DNA of 64,000 bases from Oenanthe sinensis (Eukaryota > Streptophyta > Magnoliopsida > Apiales > Apiaceae): assembly GCA_028671895.1 (NCBI GenBank), contig CM053801.1:17769375-17833374 (forward strand), given 5' to 3'. The notes beneath the pieces were generated by a model. It had not been told where the DNA came from, did not search any database, and was given only the letters and a program-made list of their open reading frames with translations. Numbering within the stretch: position 1 is the stretch's first letter; the number at the start of each line of letters is the position of its first letter. Below are positions 57,801 to 64,000 of the stretch, one piece after another. A program made the translations under genes and the position numbers.

Positions 57801-59267
57801 TGTCAGCATCATGCTACTTTCATAAGAAATGTCCTCGGATGAACCAGGCCACCATACACAAGGCATCATACAACGAAGGTCCTGCTTGTTAGGAATCTTT
57901 TGTGATAAAAAAGCTTCAAACAAGAATTCAAAATCTGACTTCCACCAAACTATCATCAATTCTTCCCTTCTCAACATGTGACAAACCAACGCCAGATAAG
58001 GATATGAACCAGAATATGGGCACTCGGTCAAGACAATTGATGCTGTCTTGCAACAACATGCGATGGCATTTAAGATATTTTCAAAAACCAATGTTGATCC
58101 TTGAAATTCTAACAATATATCAAGTACTCTATCCAACGTTCTATAGTCATGAGGGGCATGCAATTTAAAAACTTGAACAATGAAAGACAAAAGTGGGCCT
58201 CCTGCTATATATTCTGCACTCCCAGCTTCCGCATCAATAGCTACATATAACTCCCCGGTTATTGCTCGAGAGACAGGATTAAAAATTTCTTCGAACGAAA
58301 CAAATCTTTTCAGTCTTCTCATTCTCTCGACAGTATTGGAACCTGACGTCTCCATGCACTGAATATCCAGCAGTCTTGAGAAACAATGCAACAAATGAGT
58401 AGCAAGAGAATTTGTTAATGGTGGAGGCTGAATTGGAAAGAATCCTTCAATGGGATGTCTAAAGGGACGAGCCCCAAAATTTAACTCACACCTTTCACCC
58501 TGAGAAAGAGAAATTGCAGGATAATACCCCAGTCCAGGAACCATCTTGCGAATCCCATCAAATGCCACTCCAAGAGAAACACCATTTCTATAGAATGAAA
58601 TTTCATCATGATCCAAGTCTATGCAACATCCAATAACATCACCGACAACCCACGATTGACCGTAAGTTTCGGCTTCCTTGTTCCATTTACTGACCCTCTT
58701 ACCGTCATATGCATAAGAATCATCAGCATCCCCTACGCCTTCATGATCAGTGAAAGGGCAGGAAAGAGTCACCCATCCAAGCTGCTGTATACCAGATGTT
58801 TCAAGAATAACTTCGAACATCCATTTTCCTTTCCATACACAAGCATTGGCCCTTGCGCTACTAAACATGGCATTACTCTCCAGAACTAGAGGTGGCTTGA
58901 CAATTCGAATATCACCACAAACACTGGATTCCTCAATCATAACTTTGTAAGGACCATATCCATCCCCCATCGTAGATACCCCAACCCTAGGTCCCCCAAC
59001 CTTACTCAAATTCCCACGATACTTTAAAATATCATTCCTTATAATAGCACGAACGGTATTGGCATCCAGCGGAGATGTCAGCGAATCAATCGTTCTGTAA
59101 GGGAGATCAAATATGTGTTCAAGGGTCCGTTCAACTGACTGATCACCGAAATCATCACAATACGAGACACGACGGTTTTTCTCAGAGCTGTCCTTCCTGT
59201 CCTCGTCATTCAATACGACAGCCAAGCCAGAAGTAATCCCACCAATGCGCAGGCTGTCTTCAGCCAT
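42818..59267 (-). CDS. RKP: RKP/KPC1-type SPRY-RING E3 ubiquitin ligase, 1276 aa, ten exons
   Basis: Exons on the minus strand: 59267-57771, 57076-56246, 53228-53068, 52740-52602, 51416-51333, 50931-50650, 50530-50399, 45599-45400, 44834-44639, 43126-42818. All use GT-AG sites and the phases join into one frame of 1276 residues, close to the roughly 1280 of Arabidopsis RKP. Exon 1 carries a SPRY domain (residues about 110-280: ACVWKGKWMFEV...ISFYRNGVSLGVAF). The last exon carries a C-terminal C3HC4 RING (CCICYACDADTKFVPCSH..CFGCISRHLLNCQRCFFC). RKP is the plant relative of KPC1 and is reported to promote degradation of CDK inhibitors (KRPs). The start is the ATG giving MAEDSLRI; the upstream codon often read as a start is GTG. 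Introns 2, 7 and 9 hold transposons. Confidence 0.93.
43735..43975. mobile_element. MITE-like sequence in RKP intron 9
   Basis: GCTCCGTTTGGTCTGGGAGA at 43735 is repeated at 43856, and the right end (ATTCCAACCAAACACAAC) mirrors GTTTGG in reverse. It looks like a short PIF- or hAT-type MITE with an internal duplication of about 120 bp. The left half contains a run of ten or more G. Confidence 0.4.
44083..44372 (+). repeat. Possible solo copia LTR in RKP intron 9
   Basis: The stretch has a TATA-like CTCCTATATAAGGAG, then a leader-like region ending GCGATTCTAACA, features of a short copia LTR. No matching target duplication was found, so this is tentative. Confidence 0.3.
45782..45786. repeat. 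Target-site duplication CTAAT (left copy)
   Basis: CTAAT precedes the 5' LTR and is repeated at 49940-49944 directly after the 3' LTR. Confidence 0.85.
45787..45932 (+). repeat. 5' LTR of composite copia, TATT...AATA ends
   Basis: It starts TATTAAGATAAATTATAG and ends GTACATCAATA, immediately followed by the primer site, so the boundaries are firm. The ends are TA...TA instead of TG...CA, in both LTRs. A promoter-like CTATATAAGGATCTC lies inside. Confidence 0.88.
45933..45944 (+). other. Primer-binding site of composite copia
   Basis: TGGTATCAAAGC abuts the 5' LTR directly. It is complementary to initiator tRNA-Met with one deviation from the usual TGGTATCAGAGC. Confidence 0.85.
46320..47646 (+). 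pseudogene. Polyamine oxidase (PAO2/3-type) processed copy, C-terminally truncated
   Basis: A continuous frame of about 442 PAO residues without introns, although plant PAO2/3-type genes have many. Seen: the FAD-binding VIIIGGGMAGIAAARTL, SRDRIGGRVCTDYSFGFPVDLGASWLHGV, the CWDQEELLPGGHGLMVRGY segment, the conserved Lys in GVGVENKMILHF, and NLFFAGEATS near the end. These enzymes oxidise spermidine and spermine in peroxisomes. After YPGS the sequence runs into a TRIM element, giving nine foreign residues (DTMLSYQFS) and a stop; about 40 residues including the last flavin-contact block and the PTS1 tripeptide are lost. 5' of the ATG, a possible 92-nt intron (46223-46314, AAACAG|GT...TTCTCAG) may remain. 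No internal stop is seen, so the capture is young or was under some selection. Confidence 0.88.
47644..47965 (-). mobile_element. TRIM (terminal-repeat retrotransposon in miniature)
   Basis: Two identical 75-bp repeats (47656-47730 and 47891-47965), read on the minus strand, start TGTTAGAATATAATATGATC and end GTAACTTAACA. The primer site TGGTATCAGAGC follows the repeat at 47879-47890 and a purine tract (GAGTGAGGGGGAA) precedes the other. The 160-bp interior has no coding capacity. A second copy of the 12-nt primer-site complement (47644-47655) also precedes the left repeat, at the junction with the polyamine oxidase sequence. No 5-bp target duplication is seen. Confidence 0.85.
47966..48172 (+). 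other. Spacer between TRIM and reverse transcriptase
   Basis: About 200 bp of T-rich sequence without a recognised domain. It could be the rest of the captured transcript (3' untranslated region), but nothing in it proves this. Confidence 0.35.
48175..49801 (+). pseudogene. copia reverse transcriptase-RNase H remnant of the composite element
   Basis: Pieces in different frames: HPISASIPYSCISPTYSTNLSTM..KTVKEAQANPGWTKAMFEELEALEKNGTWEL, then LDVKNAFLHGELHETIYMEQPRGF and LKKTIYGLKQSPRE, then IVYVDDIGITGDD with LGKLQYYLGIEVAQ, then FSAESEYRAMAEDMCYELEWYK and TLCCDNKAAQYIAN..FHERTKHIERDC. At least four frameshifts and an internal deletion near 49240-49260 separate them. The element could move only with proteins from elsewhere. 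Confidence 0.85.
49794..49939 (+). repeat. 3' LTR of composite copia
   Basis: Differs from 45787-45932 at four positions by eye and is followed by CTAAT (49940-49944). A purine tract CTTCAGGGGGAG precedes it. Confidence 0.88.
53390..54805 (+). mobile_element. 5'-truncated LINE in RKP intron 2
   Basis: The sequence encodes the end of a LINE reverse transcriptase and the zf-RVT region: ELPVKNLGLPLVTGSLSKENF, FAGRLQLIKLKTVL, then CAKCLWAGP, and VSWKICCFPTWDGGLGIRDLREWN. It has several stops and frame changes and ends with a TAATATAATTTTAGATAGAAAAAAATAATA tail. It lies antisense to RKP. The 5' limit is approximate. Confidence 0.8.
57392..57735. repeat. Direct repeat pair in RKP intron 1
   Basis: A unit of about 40 bp (ATAACATCGGGACTGATTTC onward to GATAGTGAAA) occurs at 57397-57435 and again at 57699-57736. 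Each copy follows a (CA)n run, suggesting a microsatellite-mediated duplication of some 300 bp. The second copy abuts the exon 1 donor region. An (AATA)n run lies near 57615-57640. Confidence 0.8.
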
Positions 59268-59310
59268 ACGTAAAGGAGACAACACTTACTTTACAACCAG
59301 CACAATAACC

Positions 59311-59760
59311 TCTGAAAAACGTAATTAAATTAGGCCTCACAGCAACATCCAATCCCAACCACCTAATAAATAAACACTAGTATGAATCAAACCTCCAATT
59401 ACCTAACAAACAAGTAACATAAATTTCCATAAGAACATGTCAGTTTCGAAACAAACATGATCAGCACCGGAGAAACAAGATAATTAAAAAGCTTACAGAA
59501 TCAACCTCTTGCTCGATTATTAAAAAGAAAAAGCAATCAATGACAGATTAGACTAACCTAGCTCTATCCAATAGAGTTAGAGAAATATATAAGGAAATAA
59601 AAACATAGAATAAGCAATCAATTGGATAGAGAGTGGGTATACATACATATAGAGATAGATAGATAGATAGATACTTACAGGCGTGTAATCAGATGATGAG
59701 TAGAAACAGAAACAGAAACGAACTCGAATTAGGGCTTCGCAGACGTCATTGATGTGTGAA
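59311..59760 (-). promoter_or_regulatory. RKP 5' untranslated region with leader intron
   Basis: A leader exon ends at 59679 with CGCCT|GTAAGT, and TTTTTCAG|AGGTT at 59311 gives the matching acceptor, so the leader probably contains a 367-bp intron. A (GATA)n run sits just inside the donor. The upstream region to about 59960 holds an ACACGTGT G-box at 59946-59953 and a (GT)n run. Transcription start is not defined. Confidence 0.5.
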
Positions 59761-59959
59761 AATTGACAAGGTCAATTAAATAGTTAATATTGTTTTCTAT
59801 AAATATATATATATATATATATAATAATTTCCAGGAGATTGGGGGAAAAGAGGTTTGTGTAAGCTGAGGAGAGTTGTGTGTGTGTGTGTGTGTTAGCTGA
59901 CCGGGAAAGAGGAGGGAGGAGAAGCTCTAAAAGAGTGATTGACTGACACGTGTAGGCCG

Positions 59960-61150
59960 GAGACGTGGCGGCTTTGCTAACTTACGCTACCGGGTGTAAC
60001 TAACCACTCGCACATGTGTTTATTTATTTAAACAAGATGACAATAATAAAAGATTTATGAGGGATTAATAATTGTGTGTCGCCACTCACCATAGAGTCTT
60101 GGTCCTAGCGTAAAATTTATAGGTTGCTTTCTGGCTAGGGATGGCATCCTCCCGATACCCGCTCCTAACGGGAAATGAGAATCCTCGCACGGAATTAGAA
60201 AGAAAAAAATCTAAAAAAATTAATTATATTTTAGCCTAAATTTTTGAATAAAATTACTTTAAAATTTATGAAGCATAGTATATTTTTTTAATTTTATATC
60301 ATATTTTAAGCATTAGTTTTAATTAATATTAATTTATAATCTAAATAAAGGACAAAAATAAAATTGCTATAATAAAATGATATTATAGTTTAAAATGTTA
60401 GATTAATAAAATGATTTAGAAATTTAAAAGTATAATAATACATATAAATTATAAATATCTTTATTTATTTATTTTATATATGTATATATATATATTATTA
60501 AATATAAATATCGGGAAATTAGGATCGGGATCAGGCATGAGAGACATCAATACCCGTCTCAGTTCCGATCCCCGAAATTTTTATGATATATCCCTTATTA
60601 CTCGGTCCGTATCCGAAAAAATCTCCGAATCAAATTAAGATCAGGCAGTGCCGGAGAATGTCTATCATTATCTCTGATTTCGCGATGCTTACAAACTTAT
60701 TGACTTGATTGCATTTTTATGATGTGAAATATAATATTTTTGTTGAAAAATAATTTAATTATAAAATTTATTAATTAAATTATTTATATTTTAATAAATT
60801 AATTATATTTTTTAAAGAATGTTAATTAAATAATTTTTAATTACATTTTGATGATCTAAATTATAATTGTTTTTAGAAAAATAATTGAATAATAAAAATT
60901 ACAAATTTATTGGTCAAATTATTTGTTTTTTAATAGTTAATTGCATTATAATTTTTAAAAATAGAACTTTTAAAACAATATTTCTAAAAAATTCTAAAAT
61001 TCATTATATTTTTTTTAAAAATAATAAAAATAATATTCCAAATTTTTTTTGTGAAATAGAATTTGAAAAAGCGTCAAAGCTTGAAATAGACGCAAGACTT
61101 TTTGTATCTCTTTCCTAGTTTATTTCCCCTTCATCTCTGCCCCCTCCCTT
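59960..61150. other. Intergenic region between divergent genes
   Basis: Very AT-rich. 60138-60680 has GC-richer ends (GGGATGGCATCCTCCCGATA... and ...GATCGGGATCAGGC, CGATCCCCGAAA), which look like a degraded hAT-type non-autonomous element, but I could not match terminal repeats. No gene is seen. Confidence 0.4.
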
Positions 61151-61208
61151 TCTCTCTATATATGTATCTAATACACAGTGTTTTAATTGCAGGCTCCCTA
61201 AATTACCC

Positions 61209-61523
61209 ATGGATTCTTCTCCTAAACCCCATGAATCCATTCCACAATCCAACGTTCTGACTTCATTCAACAAAAAGAAATTTAACAAAAAGAAAAAAAC
61301 CCCAATTCTTGAATCATCCAATCAAGATTCTATCCAAGTTCCTTGTTCATTATCATCTTCAACGACGTCGCATTGGGGTCATAAAGGTGGAGGCTTTAAT
61401 GTTTCCAATAGGTATAGAAACCCTAGAAAAGGATTGGGTGGTTCTGCAAAACCAAATCAAAACGATGTCGTTGGGGCTCTGGCTCTTCCTACTGGAATGG
61501 CTATTGCTGCTGTGCTTTCTCAG
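61209..61523 (+). CDS. First exon of an unrecognised protein (partial)
   Basis: An ATG after a TATA-like CTATATATGTATC (about 61157) and a short leader opens a 105-codon exon. The protein starts MDSSPKPHESI, has a Lys-rich stretch (FNKKKFNKKKK), a Ser-rich middle, Gly/Arg-rich NRYRNPRKGLGG, and a hydrophobic conserved-looking end VVGALALPTGMAIAAVLSQ just before CAG|GTTTTTT. The Lys cluster could be a nuclear localisation signal. Further exons were not found before 64000, so intron 1 is long or the gene is broken. I do not recognise the family with certainty. Confidence 0.6.
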
Positions 61524-61979
61524 GTTTTTTTTGCTTTGCTTTCTTTTATATGTGTATATGTATAATGCCAGTAAAGTTTGTATTTTTATGATTTTTATGC
61601 TTGTTTTGGGTGTAAAGGTGTCTCCTTTTTGCTTGTTAAGTGTAAAGCTATGACCTTTTGATTATGTTCAGTGTGTGCGTGTGTGTATCTAATTATGGCC
61701 ATTGGGAAGGTGTTATATTTAAGCCATACAGCCACTTCATGTATACATTGTTCTAGATAAATAGTGCATGTATGAATTAAGTTTGTCATCAGGAGTGTAA
61801 ACACATGGGAGTGTATTTTAGCCATTGACTGGAGTTGGAGTTTGTGTTTATATCTTCTTAAGCTTCAGTGTGTTGTTTTCTCGTGAGGTTCTTTGTGTCT
61901 GTACTATTGTCCATAGGTGCATTAGACTATATATGGCAACTGTTTTCCTACGTGTCGATACAGGATTATCCTCTAAAAG

Positions 61980-62590
61980 CCCCAAAGTGATGTATGTGCT
62001 TGTATAACTATGGTTTGATAAATAATTTTTAATGTTTGACAAAACGTATTCCTATACATTTTTTTAAAATTTCACCAGCAGGGAGTATTATATAGGAAAA
62101 TTGACATCATATTTTATGTATCTATATCTATCACTTTGTTAAACTTGAATACTAATTTCCCAATGCATATTAATATTATCAAATATTCGTAAATGGACTC
62201 TTGGTGATTCAGAGGTACAATACATTATGGGATGTCGGATTAAGAAAAAAGTGTGCACCTTACTCTATTGAAAAAAGACAATCCCCAAAGTGATATACAT
62301 GCTTGTGCTTGTATTACTTTTTGTTTGATAATGAATCTTTTATGATTGACAAAACATATTCCTCATACAGTTTTCTAAAATTTCATTAGCAAGAAGTGTC
62401 ATATAGGAAAATTGACATCATGTTTTATATATCTATATATAAAACTTTGTTAAACTTGAATACTAATTTCCAATGTATATTAATATTACTAGATATTCAT
62501 AAATGGACTCTTGATGATTCAGGTACAATAATTGTGGGATGTCGGATAAAGAGAAATGCGTATAACTTACTCTATTAAAAAAGACAATCC
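61980..62590. repeat. Diverged tandem duplication, about 303-bp unit
   Basis: CCCCAAAGTGAT begins both units (61980 and 62283), and GACAAAAC(G/A)TATTCC, TATAGGAAAATTGACATCAT, AACTTGAATACTAATTTCC and GGGATGTCGGAT follow in the same order. Many substitutions and small indels separate them. Confidence 0.85.
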
Positions 62591-63386
62591 ATTTTGTCTT
62601 TTGGATGTCGGTTTACACTCTTTTAAAATTTAAATTAGACATGTCTTCATTTTTTTAATATGGCATTGTTGCAAATATGGCATTGTTGCAAATATAATGA
62701 AGTATGTATGAAGTACTATCAATTAAAACATTTTATTGTGTAAGATCTCATGTTTACATAAATTTTGAATATGAAAATGAGTATAACTAAATGTTGAAAG
62801 TAAAACGCGAGAAAAAATCATTATATTTTCTTTATCTTAAAAGTTAAATGTAAAGGAGGCACGTGGATAACAAGATTGAACCAAAGGCATTGGAAGAGGA
62901 ACTAACCATGCCTTGTTCATCATTAGCGAGCATGTCATTGATTTTAAAATGTTAGTATTTTGATTATTTATTAATCTGACTATAATAATCAAGATCCTTT
63001 TTTCTTCCTATAATCTTGGTTTGCAAGCGATAGGCTACTGAAGGGTAGGCTTGTCAACTAATTTATAAAGTCAGAAAAAATAAGTTGCTTACAGGTACTT
63101 GCAGCAACCGGTTAATGACTTCTAATTCTGAAAACCTATTGGATATAAGTGAGCCGGATCGGGAACTTTTGCGATAACTGAATTTCACTAAAAAAACATC
63201 ATATATACAAGTGGAGGATTCCTGATTATAATATGTATGTGCGTGTGTGGTACAAAACAATTTTGTAAACCTAATTCATGTTTAGAGCTTTGCTGGCCTA
63301 GTCCCATGATGTTTTTTTAAATGGCCTGCTGGTTGCCGCATCTGTAATCCTAACATTGATTATATATATATATATGGCAAAAATTA

Positions 63387-63544
63387 TATGGAGAACCTTA
63401 AATGGAGGACTAAATGGGAAAAATATATTTATATATTGCAGAATCTAATGCAAGACATATATGTTCTCCGATTAATACTCCATTTAAGGTTCTCCATAGA
63501 ACAAAACCCTATATATATTAGTACTCCATTTAAGGTTCTCCATA
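63387..63544. repeat. Short inverted and tandem repeat unit
   Basis: TATGGAGAACCTTAAATGGAG at 63387-63407 is the exact reverse complement of 63478-63498, and that arm recurs at 63524-63544 as part of a 46-bp tandem duplication. It may be a small MITE with a duplicated right end. Confidence 0.75.
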
Positions 63545-63582
63545 GAACAAAACCCTATATATATATATAAATAATCAGGTGA

Positions 63583-63780
63583 AAACTTTTTAGCGTGAGA
63601 ACCGTGAAAACTTTCATTAAATTTTGCAGAATCATAATAAAAAAATGCAAAAAAATGTTTAGATAAACTTTTTATTATAGTTTTACAAATAAAATTGTGG
63701 TTCTGCAGTATTTTTTCATTTTTTATTATGGTTCTGCAGAATTTAGTAAAAGCTTTCACGGTTCTCACGCTAAAAAGTTT
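63583..63780. mobile_element. MITE with 32-bp terminal inverted repeats
   Basis: 63583-63614 and 63749-63780 are inverted copies matching at 31 of 32 positions (AAACTTTTTAGCGTGAGAAC...). The 134-bp interior has TTCTGCAGAAT and ATTATGGTTCTGCAG repeats in both orientations. No coding sequence. The superfamily is not clear. Confidence 0.8.
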
Positions 63781-64000
63781 GCAGCGGAATGTTACCATAT
63801 ATATATGTATGATCATCGTGTATTCTAATATATATGTATATAATATGCAACACCACTCGGTTGATGTTCCCATTCCTAGAATATATAATTTTCTGAAGTT
63901 TAGAGTGATTGACAACTATAAATGGTTTCTTCTACTTTTTCCTAATAAATAATACACCGAGAATATACAAATCATGTAGACACATTTAACCATAGATTAT

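Larger units (their letters stand above)
61524..64000. other. Probable intron 1 of the right-hand gene
   Basis: No second exon was recognised. The stretch is AT-rich and holds a tandem duplication (61980-62590), an inverted-repeat unit (63387-63544) and a MITE with 32-bp inverted ends (63583-63780). Confidence 0.4.

Noticed and set aside
59268..59285. Six-residue N-terminal extension of RKP from 59285
   Set aside because: The first codon is GTG, and family members begin at the M(A/G)EDSLRI start.
63484..63915. Minus-strand open frame of 143 codons
   Set aside because: It runs through the inverted repeats and MITE at 63387-63780 and shows no protein family features.
1..64000. CRISPR array, bacterial operon or phage content
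   Set aside because: Introns, plant gene families and transposon types show plant nuclear DNA; no regularly spaced array was seen.

Overview
The window is nuclear DNA of a flowering plant. It is AT-rich, has GT-AG introns and plant gene families, and is dense with plant transposons (CACTA, Ty1/copia, TRIM, LINE, SINE, hAT, Stowaway-like MITEs). The gene set fits a eudicot; I cannot name the species.

Layout. 1-3010 is the right end of a CACTA element: a broken TNP2 transposase, an acidic terminal exon, an array of AAAACCGACCA-type subterminal repeats and a CACTA terminus. 3166-4100 is LTR-like. 4531-9309 is a complete but coding-dead Ty1/copia element with a perfect CTGTT target duplication. 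9.3-18.1 kb is AT-rich intergenic DNA with MITE- and SINE-like elements. It also holds two members of a small-protein family (15262-15453 and a broken copy at 17866-18144); a third lies at 41497-41700. 18456-23875 (minus) is an intact eight-exon DUF1399/GRDP-type gene. 27874-38536 (plus) is a phospholipase D zeta pseudogene with a hAT element inside an exon. 42818-59267 (minus) is an intact ten-exon RKP/KPC1-type SPRY-RING E3 ubiquitin ligase gene, with transposons in its introns. 61209-61523 is a first exon of an unrecognised gene running out of the window.

Two observations stand out. (1) Intron 7 of the ligase gene holds a copia element (45787-49939; 146-bp LTRs, CTAAT target duplication) whose gag-protease-integrase part is replaced by an intronless polyamine oxidase coding sequence. 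That sequence ends abruptly in a TRIM element at a short microhomology, which suggests capture of a host mRNA by a retrotransposon. (2) The three small genes share promoter, leader, a WYNWVNDQL(I/L)SHL motif and, in two copies, a nearly invariant Arg-preceded C-terminus. The architecture resembles plant elicitor-peptide precursors (PROPEPs). This is a hypothesis from recalled family features, not a database match.

Exon boundaries were set by hand from GT-AG sites, reading phase and remembered family sequence. The two intact large models keep frame throughout (759 and 1276 residues).
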